Assembly: GCA_037974665.1 (NCBI GenBank)
Contig: CM075765.1
Location: 57,359,747-57,423,746, forward strand
Source of the DNA: Ehretia macrophylla
Lineage: Eukaryota; Streptophyta; Magnoliopsida; Boraginales; Ehretiaceae
DNA: 64,000 nucleotides
Direction: 5' to 3'
Shown here one piece after another: positions 1 to 10,890 of the stretch. Under the pieces are notes generated by a model, which was not told where the DNA came from, did no database searches, and worked only from the letters and a program-made list of their open reading frames with translations. The translations under genes were made by a program, and so were the position numbers. Each line of letters opens with the position of its first letter. The first letter of the stretch is position 1.

Positions 1-973
1 CTCCTGGGTTGTCGCTCTGCTGCATCTGGCCCGTCCTCTAGGGACCTTTGGAAGGTAGGGAATGTGACAACGTACACGCTTCCCTTTACTCCATAGGGCC
101 TTCTCATTAGTTGCAGGGTTTGGTGGCCCAAAATTGACTTGGCTTCGCCAAAATGCCTCATCTCTAAAAGCCCGGCTCACGAGGCGACCTTCTCGCAGTA
201 GGCTTCCAAACCTTGCCTCACTTTTGGGACATGCTATGTTTCCCCTCTTTATTCCCAAGTAAAGGGTGAGTCCCATGCGTCAGTTTGTGGATTGTGGTCT
301 AACACACTAATCCCTACAGGTACCTGTAGTAGACCGGCCGCCCTACCTAAACCAATCATCATATCGGTCCTTAGGCCCTATTGTTAGAAAGGCTTGGCTT
401 CAAAACCGTACGTGGAGCTTCTGCCTCATATGGCTCCTTTAGGGATGGAGGTAGGCCCAGCCCAGGCTTGTGCGGTTAAGGTTATTGTACACGACCTCAT
501 AAGAAAATAATGAAAAAAATGATGTTTCTAGCTTCTGGTCTTTGACAGAAAGAAATAAGTAATAATGAAAGGGACATCTGCAAATTTGGTCCTAACTAGT
601 GGAACAATAAAGACATGGATGGTTTATATGAGTAAACCAATAAAAAAATGATAAAAGAAAATAAAAAAGAAAACTCGAGAACTCCTATCACGGGTTTTCT
701 CTAATTCATTGAGAAACTTATTGAATTTCTAAAACAGAAATAATAATGCTATAGTTCAATTAAAGATCGAGTCAAGGGCTTTACAAAACAAAAAAATCTT
801 TCTTAAGAACCTAGGTGACTTGATTTAACTTTAAAGCGGTGCCCTCCTTTTTATTGAATATGAAAAGACACCAGCCAGCTTTTAGATGAAAGCAATGAGG
901 CCTTTTCGTGTAGGAATAGTTTTATAAACAATTCTAAATAATATGAGACCACCAAGGCATCCCAAAAGATTAT
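1..973. other. Scaffold segment 1: mitochondrial-like DNA (probable NUMT)
   Basis: This is the flank into which element R1a inserted; the last five bases (ATTAT) are its target duplication. It has none of the LTR repeats. Positions 401-436 read on the minus strand as group II intron domain V, which points to plant mitochondrial DNA. Positions 1-400 would then be the 3' end of that intron and its downstream flank, but I could not assign the gene. Positions 480-973 are A-rich with no recognisable gene. The mitochondrial origin is an inference from the intron piece here and the rrn18 end at 43215-43260. Confidence 0.55.
401..436 (-). ncRNA. Group II intron domain V remnant
   Basis: Read on the minus strand the segment begins GAGCCATATGAGG and ends CCACGTACGGTTTTG. 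This is the hairpin of group II intron domain V (family consensus GAGCCGUAUG...CACGUACGGUU) with one G-to-A change in the first strand. The AGC catalytic triad is present. About 36 nt fits the usual 34-nt domain. Domain VI and the 3' splice site should lie at lower coordinates but I could not place them. Which intron it is cannot be said; plant mitochondrial genomes carry about twenty. Confidence 0.7.
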
Positions 974-1608
974 TGTCACGCCCCAACCCGGCCTATAAGG
1001 TTAGACTAGGGTGTGAACTAAACGTTCAGGTCACGTCACATACTTAACCGTTGATGAAGATTTAACACTTATCATTTTTAGCCTAAACTCCAAAGTTTTC
1101 CGGAAAATCTGCAGCATAACGGCTGTAATTGGACTCTTTGGTTTGACCTAATTCTCTAAACGCCTCAATTATTCCAATCATTAGTCCAATTCCATTAAGG
1201 ACTCCTATTTGTCACCAACCGATTGGCCAACTAGTTTATCTTGAAAGTCTTGTTTGGTTAATAAGCCTAACATGATAACTATGTCCCGTTTATTTGTCAA
1301 TTTCCTATCATGCAAGTACCTATTATCCTTTAGTTTGCAAATGAGCACCTAAGTGAAATTAGATAGAATTAACTTAGTTGATTGTTCATCTAGTAGTTTG
1401 AATGCCTACGATAACTACTAACTAAGAAAACGAAAGCAAACAACCAAATAAAAGTTCATCCGGTTATAGATAGTACAATCCCAGAATTAGACCCAAATTA
1501 CAACGGGGTCATTTACATCAATAAACAACGAGCAACATAAAAGAAATAGTCTTCAAGTAGCATAGTTCACAAATAGCCAAAATCATGCAAAGCACACAAG
1601 ATAGGCAA

Positions 1609-1671
1609 TCACTCCAAGGAATCATCGTTAGGCACATCGTCCTCGGGTACTTGTTCTTGATCTTCTTCACC
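1609..1671 (-). other. Acidic short reading frame after acceptor-like CAG in R1 LTR
   Basis: Directly after TTTTATCAACTCAG the minus strand reads 20 codons, then TGA. The peptide starts GEEDQEQVPEDDVP and is strongly acidic. The same frame is present in R1a right LTR (about 17965-18030), R1b left (about 23810-23875) and the two halves of R1b right (about 30500-30545 and 33136-33165). It occupies the same place in the LTR as the acidic frame of family G. R1 copies vary too little to test selection. There is no upstream ATG in the same frame, so translation would need splicing or an upstream exon. Function unknown. Confidence 0.4.
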
Positions 1672-3009
1672 TGAGTTGATAAAAGAGGGTGAGTCCTTAT
1701 GAACTCAGCGAGGGGGAACGATAAATAAGTTTTGAAACTCATTTTCCGGTTCAACTTATGAAAATCGTTTTGCAAGCATGAATATAACAATAATCCAAGT
1801 ACAGGAACAGAAATACCAGTCTTTCCTCTCCGAGGTTCTCTAGGAACCAAGCGAGAGTACTTATACAGATAGTAAAAAGGATACAGTGAGCTTTTGCTCT
1901 CAGATCAGTTTCAGAATCAGAAGTTGCAGCCGACTTCAAATCATTCCCCAAAACACGCCAGGTGGGTGTACTCCGAATGTACCCCAAAATCCTACGACCC
2001 AACTCTCCGAGGAAGTCTAGCCCCTAAGCGAGAGAGGGAATGGGACCATGGTAGTCATGGGTGCATCGGCAAAACCCGATGCCACCCGATGTGCGTGATC
2101 GCTACCATGCCGACAGGAAAGGTTGCAACCTTGTATGCAATGCACATTTATGACAGGTAATATCTCACAGTAGGTGGACAACAAAGTAGGTTGCCTCCGG
2201 ACAGTCATAATATTGCACATTGATAGGTAAACAAGGAGGGCACGATAAGACAGGAAATATATCATAGTAGGAGGACAACAAAGTAGGTTGCCTCCGGACA
2301 GTCATAAGATTGCACATTGACAAGTAAACAAGCAGGGCATGATAAGATAGGTAATTTTACTTGAAAGGCATATAGAGTTATATGAAAATTAAACAGGAAG
2401 CCATGTAACACATGTAAAACAAGCCATATAACTCATTAAGAAGCCCACGTGATCAAGTGATAAGATTATTCAACATGCAATGACATCAATCATGGGTTCG
2501 GGTGCAAGAAAAGCTTATTTGTCACATGCAATGGTCAAAATCACATTTGAAGTCATAAGACATTTACGGGCAGCCCACTAAGCATATAATTTCCACACAA
2601 TATCCAAATGATCAACACTTAGCAAGACTACCTAGTCATTAGGGTTTCCGTTTCATGCTTAACCACGTGATTAAACCCTAAGTCAACTCAAAATAATTCT
2701 CAAGTCATGCATCATTCAATTCAAACATCCTCAAGTACCTAAAACAGTCCACACAACATTCCAACACCACAATTCCAAGCAATTAGTACCACAAGAGAGG
2801 TTACAACAATTTTCCAAGCATATAGCTAAGTGAAACCTTTACTGCAATAGGATGTATTCTCACAATCAATAGGATAACCAAAAAATCTCCAAATCTAGTG
2901 AATAAGATGTCAAATTAAAGCTTAAGAAGTTAACTAAAATCAGAAACAAACCTTGCATCAATTGGAGTTCTGGATCATTAGATATAGCCGAAACAGTGGA
3001 ATAGCACAA

Positions 3010-3430
3010 AACTGTCCAGATTTGCACACTTTTCAGAATTTGACGTTTTTGAGGTCCTTAGGGTCACTTTTAGCCTTGGTCCATTTCTGACAAAATTGTC
3101 CATAACTGAAAATTTTAGCAGCACCCTAATGTTCATACATTTTGCACATAGTTAACTAAGTAAAATATGGTTGGTTCTACAAAGTCAGTGCATCTGCCAA
3201 AGCTTGCTTCATTTTTCCAGATTTCCAGATTTGGTCACATTTTAAGGATTTGCCATTTTTAGGACTTTAGAGTCAAAATTAGCATCGGCCTATTTCTTGG
3301 AAACATGTTCAAAACTGTCCAAACTATTCGCCTACCAATTTTCAAGTATTTTAAACATCATGTGCCTAGCTAAACTTACCTCGAACAGACTGGTCAGAGA
3401 GCTGTCAACAATTTCGACTTCACCTAGCAT
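3010..3430. repeat. Degenerate tandem duplication of about 208 bp inside R1 LTR
   Basis: Two diverged units begin CCAGATTTGCACAC (near 3018) and CCAGATTTGGTCAC (near 3227). Both continue with an AGG(T/A)C(C/T)TTAG(G/A)GTCA segment, a CCATTTCT or CCTATTTCT segment and a CATCAT or CATAGTT end. The same pair is present in the other R1 LTRs, for example about 19375-19740 and 25105-25460. The duplication therefore predates the R1a/R1b split. Confidence 0.7.
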
Positions 3431-4429
3431 CATTTTCAAGCCAAGATCTTGCCATGCATGGTTGTTTAAGCTTATGAACGACCATATAGCTCAAGTACAG
3501 AAGAAAATACACACATTTATGAGCATGCATGTGAATTTTTGAAGAGTTTTCAAAAGGTTTTAACCCTCACCTTAGCAATCAACCACAAAGATGCACAAAA
3601 AACTTGTTGAAGCTTCAAATCTCTTCTTCTTCTTGCTTAGCCGAGATTCCAACTTGGTTTCTCTATTTTTCCTAGCCTAGTGATCAATCTCTTAGCACAT
3701 GCATGAGGTTAGAACAAGAAGAAAAGAAATGGAAGCCAAGAAAACTTACCTAGGCCGAAAATGGTGACTCAAAATGCTTGCATGTGTGTTTCTTGCATCC
3801 TAGCTTGCTTGGGTGAGTTTCTTTGCTTGTGGTTTGTCTTGATGCACCTTAGGATGATGAAGATGAGCTAAGAGGTGGAGAGAACTCAGCCAAAACCGAA
3901 ATGGAGAGAGAAAATGAGAGGGAAGTGAGAGAAATTGAGAGGAAATGAGAGAATATGACAAAAGTAATGGCTTTGCAATTTTTTTGAGCATATGGTCAGC
4001 CTTGGGCATACAAATTCAGACTTTTTGTGTCTTCAAGGAGTATTTTGAAATGGCTAGCATGGGCATGGAGCACTTGGTCGAAAATGGTGGAGATTTGAGG
4101 AGAATTTGAGCAATTTTTTATGCATTGTGTTAAGTGTTTGTCATAGTTTGTCTATGAATAATTCTTTATGCATTTGTGTCATTAGAATTGCCATGGAAAT
4201 GTTGATAAATTAGGGATTCTAGGTAGAATCAAATATAGGAATGTTTGTTGATGAGTTAAATTATGAATAGAATAATAGTTAGTGGGAAATGTAGGAATAG
4301 TTTAGTATTATTTTATTGTTAGTGTAGTTTGTAGAGATTTTGAATTAGGAATATAATATTGGTTAGTGGATTGTGTAGGATTATTTTATTGTCTAGTGCT
4401 TTGTGTAGGATTCTTTCTTGATTATCGTG

Positions 4430-4741
4430 GTGGCACGAATTCCTAGATCTAGGACACGAATTACGAGATAGACACGAACTACGAGGCAAGACACGAACTA
4501 CGAGGTACAGCACGTATTGACTAAGGCACATACTTCAAGATAAGTGCACAGATTCTAATGCTAACATACGCAACCCTATGTGAATGAACGTAGACCAAAA
4601 TAAGGCACGTAATTCAATACAATGCACATAATTCAAGACACAACTCTTAAACCTAGGTTAAGGCACGCAGTTCAAGGTTAATGCACACGAAACGAAGAGA
4701 CACACGCAAATCAAGATCTCGCACATAAATTAAGGTCATGG
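4430..4741. repeat. U3 tandem repeats with ACGTG/CACGT cores (R1a left LTR)
   Basis: Degenerate units of about 20 bp such as GACACGAACTACGAGG, AAGGCACGTAATTCAA and CGCACATAAATTAAGG follow one another. They continue across the G1 insertion at 14256-14442. On the transcribed (minus) strand this is the start of the LTR (U3), where retroelement enhancers lie. Many units hold GCACGT, which is ACGTGC on the minus strand and resembles the core bound by plant bZIP factors. Binding is an inference from the motif only. Equivalent arrays lie at about 20790-21263, 26520-26940 and 42680-43094. Confidence 0.65.
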
Positions 4742-7027
4742 TGTCACGCCCCGACCCGACCCCGCAAAAGGCCAAGCCCGGACTCGACACACGGACGGAG
4801 TCTCCTCTGTACCGCGGACGATCCAAAACCCTAAAAACAATATAATACTTGCGAAAGCTATAAAATGATCAAAACAAGCTAACTTTCTTTAAAATTTGCA
4901 TTCTCTTACTAACCAACTTTCCAAACCAAAAATGCCATGCATACTACACAAGTACTTATGCCACTAAACCATTAGCCATTAGCATGCATTTCTTCACTAA
5001 TCATCAGTTACAAGTTACAACATTACAACTTTAATTCATTACAACATAAGACCATTAAAGGTCTCAAAATAGGAAAATACATACAAGGCTACAAGCCTCA
5101 AAATTAAGCTTCCTTCACGCAATATACATAACATCAAGGTTTGCACAAAACTGGTAACCAACCACCAGCAAAGCAGGTAAGTGCTATCACGGAAACACCT
5201 CCACCTGCTCCTCCTCCTCAATTACCTCGAGAGGGTCTGCCTCAACTACTCCTGTAAAAACATAGTATAGAGAGGAATGAGCAAAAACTATTGCTCAGCG
5301 AGGGCAATTGGTCTCAAGGACGGAGATGAGAGAAATATGCAATGCAATACCACGCAATACATACAAATCATATAAAGATACAACCAAAGCCATCAATTAA
5401 GCAAGGCAAGTATTTAAAGCTGCAAACACTCAATCAAAGGATACGATACTCTTTTCACGAACCACTTTCAAACACGAATTCGATGACGACGCGCCGGCCC
5501 AAAACAACCTTATAACACCAGTTTGGAATACCCCGGAAGTATCCATCAATCCTACGACCCAAATCTCCCTGGGAGGCAACCCAAGCGAGAAAGGGAATAG
5601 CAACGGAGCTAGAGCAACCAACACTGGCAACCCAAGGCTACCCAGAGAGGCCCATCACTCACGTGCGAGACACTATGCCATGCAAGACTCGATACAAGAC
5701 AATAAACAAGCAATAAATAAGCGATAAACCACACGTGGGAGAATAACAAAGTAGGTTACTCTCGCACGCAATAGCAGCAATTTGATAAGCAATTCAATCC
5801 AAAACAACTCAAACAAGTAATTCAAGTAATTCTAAGCATTCTATAAGCATAAAGACAAGTAAACACACAAAAACACAAATCGGCCCCAACTATCAAAATG
5901 CTACCATTTCCAAACGAGCCACGAGTTCTGGAAACCGACTTCGCCAACCCTCCTAGGTCACCGTAAGGCACGTCTAAAGACCCCGAAACCTTACTTCACC
6001 CTAGAACTCGCGCAAAGCCCCGATTTCCCCCTTTCTCGTTTGAACTACAACTACAACAACCAAACACCCAACCAACGCCATATTCGTACCAAAAGTGCTT
6101 CCATGGCTTCCCGAAGCAATGCCAACACGCAAAACGAGAAAACGCCAAAGTCGACCTAAACGACCCCGACTTTCCCAAAGGCGTAATTCTCGTTTTTTCA
6201 CTACGCAACCCAAACAAACCACACATTTTAGCATTCTAGCATACCTAGCACGTTTCTATATCAACAGAAAGCATAACAGCGCAATTTCAACGTTTCAAGG
6301 TTTTACTATTCACAAAGTACTATTCATATCACAATTCAAGTTGCAATCACAACATTTAACCGCAGAAAATGTTACAAAGCCATAAATACATGTTCTACCA
6401 ATGCTAAGGAACATTTTAGAAGCATCAATTCGCTTTAAATAACGATCTACGGATAAATCTAAAAACTGATAAAGTTAACTAACACAACGTATAAATGCGC
6501 AAATAACATGCTTCCCTCACCTTAGGTACTCCTAGTCGCTAGGAAAACAACGTTGGTTGCCTCGGTAATCACCCCGCACGAGCTCTCGCGAAGAATGAAA
6601 GATTGGAAGTTGAAATCTTTTTTTTTTCTCCCTCAAAGCTCACGGCCTGCTCTCTCTATTTGCTGCTGTTTTTTTTTTTTTTTCCTATTATTTTAGCTTA
6701 TAAGGTGTCAAATGGTCAAAGGTCAAAGGTCCAAGGTCAAACCACTTAAAACTTGGTCAAAGGCCCCTATTTCGCGCGTTTTAAAGCCGTTTCAGCTATG
6801 GTAAGTTCAAATAAAGCTAGCAATATTTAAAATATAAAATTTAAGTCATCTAAATACTAGTTTCACTATTTGCTGAGGACTGGAAATCGTTATCTAGCTA
6901 TCGCTCCTTAAATGCAATGCACGTTGCGTCGACTAGAAAGTAACAGTTAATTCACAAAGAATTTAAGGAAATAAAATTTTCAAAATAATAAACAAAGAAA
7001 ATTCATATTCCGGGCTCGGGTATTACA
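4742..7027 (-). repeat. G1 3' LTR
   Basis: On the plus strand the LTR begins TGTCACGCCCCGACC and ends GGCTCGGGTATTACA; it is 2,286 bp. Minus-strand landmarks are a TATA-like TATAAGC (6696-6702), a donor-like CTAAG|GTGAGGG (GT at 6520-6519), the LGRRI block (about 5525-5600) and an acidic frame (5187-5252). Confidence 0.93.
5187..5252 (-). other. Acidic short reading frame in G1 3' LTR
   Basis: After TTTTTACAG the minus strand reads 21 codons and TGA. The peptide starts GVVEADPLEVIEEEE and ends VEVFP. The G1 5' LTR copy (12413-12478) is identical. See the finding on its synonymous divergence from G2. Confidence 0.5.
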
Positions 7028-7040
7028 CCCTCTCCCCCTT
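7028..7040 (-). other. G1 polypurine tract
   Basis: The minus strand reads AAGGGGGAGAGGG and directly abuts the TGTAATACCC start of the 3' LTR. It primes plus-strand DNA synthesis. The pol stop codon TAA (7041-7039) overlaps its first bases. Confidence 0.9.
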
Positions 7041-8736
7041 AAAACAATTGCGCCCACGCAATTCTTACCTGGTCAACAAACAACTCCGGATACTGATCCC
7101 GAACTTGGTCCTCTCTTTCCCAAGTCGCTTCCTCAAACCCATGATGATTCCACAGAACCTTTACTAACGGAATACTCTTTCTGCAAAGCTCTTGAATCCT
7201 CCGATCCACAATTCTAATCGGTTTCTCTTCGTAGGACAACTTTTCTTCAATCTGCAAAGGCTCTGGTTCAAGTACATGTGAAGGGTCTGGATGATACTTC
7301 TTCAACATAGACACGTGGAACACATCATGCAGTCGCGACAAGCTCGGAGGCAAAGCTAATTGATAAGCCAAAGGACCTACCTTTTCGGTGATCTCATACG
7401 GACCCACATACCTGGGACTAAGCTTCCCGCTCTTACCGTGCCGAATCAATCCCTTCCGTGGAGAAATCTTAAGAAACACCCAATCTCCCAAATCAAACTT
7501 AAGATCCCGACGGTGCTTATCCGCATAACTCTTCTGACGACTCTGAGCTGTAAGCATACGCTGGCGAATAAGGTGAACATTATCTACCATCTTAATCATC
7601 TCTGGTAGCACAGTCGGATCAACTGTTCTCATCTCTCCAACCTCTTCCCAATATAATAGGGATCTGCATTTCCGACCATACAATGCCTCGTAGGGAGCCA
7701 TACCTATAGTAGATTGATAACTATTGTTGTAGGCGAACTCCGCTAAAGGCAAAAACTTCTCCCAATTCTTCCCAAAGTCTAGCACACATGCTCGAAGCAT
7801 GTCTTCCAAAATCCTGATGGTTCTCTCAGACTGGCCATCAGTTTGCGGATGATATGCAGTACTGAAGCTCAACTTAGTTCCCATGGCCTCTTGCAACTTC
7901 TGCCAAAAACGAGATCTGAATCTGGGATCCCTATCTGACACTATACTCTGTGGTACTCCATGCAATCTCACAATATTAGCAACATACAATTCAGCTAGCT
8001 TATCAAGGCTATCCTGTTTGTTCACGGGAATAAAATGTGTAACTTTAGTCAAGCGGTCCACAACAACCCAAACAGAATCACATCCTCTCGGAGATCTAGG
8101 AAGATCGGTCACAAGGTCCATTGTAATATGTACCCACTTCCATTGCGGAATCGATAACGGCTGTAGAAGTCCGGCTGGCCTCTGATGCTCAACTTTAACC
8201 CTCTGACAAGTCAAACATCTGGATACATACCCAGCAATCTCCCTCTTCATATTGTTCCACCAGAAGTGTTGCTTCAAATCTCTATACATCTTAGTACTGC
8301 CCGGGTGAATCCTGTACCTGGAATTATGTGCCTCGGACAGGATCTCATTCTTCAAAGTCGGATCATCAGGAACACATACTCTATCCCTGAATCTGAAAAT
8401 GCCATCTGCATGTAATTTAAACTCCGACTCTCCCCTTTTAGCTTTCTCTTGGATCTTCAAGATGTGAGGATCAGTCTTCTGAGCCTCTCTGATCTGTGCT
8501 AGCAGCCCTGACTGAATCTGTAAACTAGCAAACCGAATCCCTACCTCAGTAGCTTCTGGTTTCCGTGAACAAATTTCTTCCAAAGTCTCCCAGTCCTTGA
8601 TAATCAAGCTCGCAACAGTAGCCTTTCGGCTCAAAGCATCAGCAACAATATTTGCCTTACCTGGCACATAGTTAATGGAACAGTTATAACCACCCAATAA
8701 CTCTAGCCATCTCCGCTGCCTCATATTCAGATCCTT
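7039..8736 (-). CDS. pol: G1 pol, 3' part: RNase H end, integrase, chromodomain-like tail
   Basis: This open segment follows the in-frame TAG at 8739-8737 and continues the same polyprotein. It cuts and joins element DNA into the host chromosome. Numbering from the Met at 8724: RNase H ends near 29-33 (VADALSRK). The integrase zinc site is H133, H140, C170, C173. The catalytic core is D203 (in TMDLVT), D264 (VSDRDPRF) and E300 (GQSERT), a DD35E-type spacing. Residues about 400-470 are the GPY-type region (RYVGPYEI). The last 60 residues (IPLVKVLWNHHG, EATWERE, QYPELF) resemble the Tekay/Del chromodomain, which guides insertion. The terminal codons read IAWAQLF-stop and overlap the polypurine tract. 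No frameshift is seen. Confidence 0.9.
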   Translation of the reverse strand, partial: KDLNMRQRRWLELLGGYNCSINYVPGKANIVADALSRKATVASLIIKDWETLEEICSRKPEATEVGIRFASLQIQSGLLAQIREAQKTDPHILKIQEKAKRGESEFKLHADGIFRFRDRVCVPDDPTLKNEILSEAHNSRYRIHPGSTKMYRDLKQHFWWNNMKREIAGYVSRCLTCQRVKVEHQRPAGLLQPLSIPQWKWVHITMDLVTDLPRSPRGCDSVWVVVDRLTKVTHFIPVNKQDSLDKLAELYVANIVRLHGVPQSIVSDRDPRFRSRFWQKLQEAMGTKLSFSTAYHPQTDGQSERTIRILEDMLRACVLDFGKNWEKFLPLAEFAYNNSYQSTIGMAPYEALYGRKCRSLLYWEEVGEMRTVDPTVLPEMIKMVDNVHLIRQRMLTAQSRQKSYADKHRRDLKFDLGDWVFLKISPRKGLIRHGKSGKLSPRYVGPYEITEKVGPLAYQLALPPSLSRLHDVFHVSMLKKYHPDPSHVLEPEPLQIEEKLSYEEKPIRIVDRRIQELCRKSIPLVKVLWNHHGFEEATWEREDQVRDQYPELFVDQVRIAWAQLF

Positions 8737-10890
8737 CTATGAAAACAAATACTTGAGACTCTTGTGGTCAGTAAATATTTCAAATCTGCAACCCCACAAG
8801 TAATGACGCCACTTCTTCAACGCAAACCCCACTGCAGCTAACTCAAGATCATGTGTAGGGTAATTGACTTCATAAGGTTTCAATTTCCTAGAAGCATAGG
8901 CAATCACCTTACCATTCTGCATTAAAACACAGCCCAATCCTTCTTTAGATGCATCACTGTAGACAACGAAGTTCTCTGTTCCCTCAGGTAAAGCTAGTAT
9001 AGGAGCTGTAGTTAGTCTCTTCTTCAATTCTTGGAAACTGGATTCACACTTGGCATCCCAATTGTAAGCAACTTTCTTCCGAGTTAACTGGCTCAAAGGT
9101 CCAGAAATTTTAGAAAAGTCTTTAACAAATCTCCGGTAGTAACCTGCCAATCCAAGAAAACTCTGAATCTCTGGCACCGTCTCAGGTCTCTTCCAAGCTG
9201 AAACAACTTCAATCTTAGCTGGGTCCACTGAAATTCCTCGGTCTGAAATGATATGGCCTAGAAAAGATATCTGGTTCAACCAGAACTCACACTTGCTGAA
9301 TTTAGCAAAAAGCTTGTTTTCCTGCAAAGTCTGAAGCACAATCCTCAAGTGTTGCTCATGTTCAGCCTCGTTCTTCGAATACACTAAAATGTCGTCAATG
9401 AAGATCACGACAAACTGATCAAGGTAAGGCCGAAAAACCCTCTGCATCAAGTCCATGAATGCGGCTGGTGCATTCGTCAATCCAAACGGCAAAACAACAA
9501 ATTCATAGTGGCCATATCTAGTCCTGAATGGCGTCTTTGGTATATCGTCACTCCGAATTCTAAGTTGATAGTAACCCTGCCTCAAGTCAAATTTGGAGTA
9601 AACACTCGCACCCTGCAACTGATCAAATAATTCTTCAATCAACGGCAAGGGGTATTTGTTCTTAATCGTAACTTGATTAAGTCCCCTGTAATCAATGCAT
9701 AACCGTAGCGTGCCGTCTTTCTTTCGCACAAACAACACAGGTGCGCCCCACGGCGAAGAACTAGGTTGTATAAACCATTTCTCAAGCAAATTCTGAAGCT
9801 GAATTTTTAACTCCTGAAGTTCAGCCGATGCCATCCTGTAAGGACTCCTAGAAATTGGCGCAGTGCCTGGCACAAGATCAATCACGAACTCAATCTCCCT
9901 ATCCGGTGGTAAACCCGGTAATTCCTCAGGAAATACACCAGGGAAGTCTCTAACAATCGGAACTTCATTCAAACTCAACTTATCAGCAGGCTGATTGATC
10001 AAATAGGCTAAGTAGGCTTCACAACCCCTATTCAACAACTTAGAAGTCTTGATCGCTGATAAAAGTGGAATGCGGGCAGCCCTGCAGTTCCCAATAATCT
10101 CTAGTACCGGTAGGTCAGGAACCTTAAGATAAACGATCTTTGTTCTACAATCCAACTGTGCATAATACTTTCCCAACCAGTCCATTCCCAAAATGATTTC
10201 AAAGTCACGGAATGGTAATATAATTAAATCAGCAGGAAATTTACGGTTCTCTATACATATATCACAAGATTTGCAAATAGATTCAGCAACAAATTTTGCA
10301 CCCAAAGGAGTACTAACTTCAACTTCATGAGGCAAATTATCAATGCAAACATTCACAGATCGTGCACATGCAGGAGTTATAAACGAATGCGTAGCTCCAG
10401 GATCAATCAAAACTTTAACTGGCTGAGTATTGAGAAGAAAGGTACCTTCCACTATAGCTGTATTATCGGGTAGCTCCTCTGCATCCAGTGCAAAGACCCT
10501 AGCCTGAACTCTCTGTGCTGGTCGTGCACCTGCAGCCCTATTCTGAACACCTCGGCCTCCACCACGGCCCTGAACATTATTAAATTTAGGGCAATCCTTC
10601 ACCCTATGCTCATCACTGCCACAACCCGTACACTTCCCACTCTTCCTCCAGCAGTTAGCCTCAATATGCCCTGGTCGATTACAATAATCACACTGCTGAT
10701 TTTGCCTAACCGCAGTGTTTCCTATAGGTGCTGGGGCTCTGGCAGGGGTAGGAACTGTACCTCCCTGCTGAGGTCTGGTCACAGCTGGTCTAGCCTGAAT
10801 CTGCTGCTGTGGCTGATACGGACGTTGCTGAGGACCTTGTGCAGAAGCCTGATACTGCCTCGGCTGACTCTGGCTGCTCTGGCCCAAAAA
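8737..10890 (-). CDS. pol: G1 gag zinc knuckles, protease, reverse transcriptase, RNase H
   Basis: Open between two in-frame TAGs (10893-10891 and 8739-8737). It has no ATG at its start because it is the middle of the polyprotein. Numbering from codon 10887: two CCHC zinc knuckles at 66-79 ([14 protein letters not shown]) and 86-99 ([14 protein letters not shown]); aspartic protease at about 160-170 ([11 protein letters not shown]); reverse transcriptase with [15 protein letters not shown] and the catalytic [11 protein letters not shown] (about 9377-9405); RNase H starting at [12 protein letters not shown] (about 8950-8985) and reaching [21 protein letters not shown] has W where G2 has G at a usually conserved place, so this copy may be weakened beyond the two stops. 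G2 has CAG or CAA at both stop positions, so the ancestor was one uninterrupted frame. Confidence 0.92.
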   Translation of the reverse strand, partial: FLGQSSQSQPRQYQASAQGPQQRPYQPQQQIQARPAVTRPQQGGTVPTPARAPAPIGNTAVRQNQQCDYCNRPGHIEANCWRKSGKCTGCGSDEHRVKDCPKFNNVQGRGGGRGVQNRAAGARPAQRVQARVFALDAEELPDNTAIVEGTFLLNTQPVKVLIDPGATHSFITPACARSVNVCIDNLPHEVEVSTPLGAKFVAESICKSCDICIENRKFPADLIILPFRDFEIILGMDWLGKYYAQLDCRTKIVYLKVPDLPVLEIIGNCRAARIPLLSAIKTSKLLNRGCEAYLAYLINQPADKLSLNEVPIVRDFPGVFPEELPGLPPDREIEFVIDLVPGTAPISRSPYRMASAELQELKIQLQNLLEKWFIQPSSSPWGAPVLFVRKKDGTLRLCIDYRGLNQVTIKNKYPLPLIEELFDQLQGASVYSKFDLRQGYYQLRIRSDDIPKTPFRTRYGHYEFVVLPFGLTNAPAAFMDLMQRVFRPYLDQFVVIFIDDILVYSKNEAEHEQHLRIVLQTLQENKLFAKFSKCEFWLNQISFLGHIISDRGISVDPAKIEVVSAWKRPETVPEIQSFLGLAGYYRRFVKDFSKISGPLSQLTRKKVAYNWDAKCESSFQELKKRLTTAPILALPEGTENFVVYSDASKEGLGCVLMQNGKVIAYASRKLKPYEVNYPTHDLELAAVGFALKKWRHYLWGCRFEIFTDHKSLKYLFS

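Larger units (their letters stand above)
974..4741 (-). repeat. R1a 3' LTR, first part
   Basis: The LTR continues at 14256-14442 beyond G1 and matches the other R1a LTR at 17335-21263. Read on the minus strand it holds, in order: ACGTG-rich tandem repeats (from about 4740 down to 4430), a CT-rich stretch (about 3970-3880), donor-like CCTAG|GTAAGT (GT at 3749-3748), donor-like CTAAG|GTGAGGG (GT at 3570-3569), a duplicated block of about 208 bp (3010-3430), the LGRRI block (1965-2035), an acceptor-like CAG|G and the acidic frame (1609-1671). In this copy a TAG interrupts the LAW motif of the LGRRI block. Confidence 0.85.

Noticed and set aside
5430..5630. 66-codon minus frame in the G1 LTR starting MPVLVALAPLL, repeated at 12656-12856
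   Set aside because: It overlaps the LGRRI block in another frame, and recurs only because LTRs are duplicated; it is not kept open in G2.
6001..6385. Frames of 76-96 codons on both strands of the G1 LTR
   Set aside because: They lie in a well-conserved LTR stretch but are frameshifted between the two G1 LTRs and match no family.
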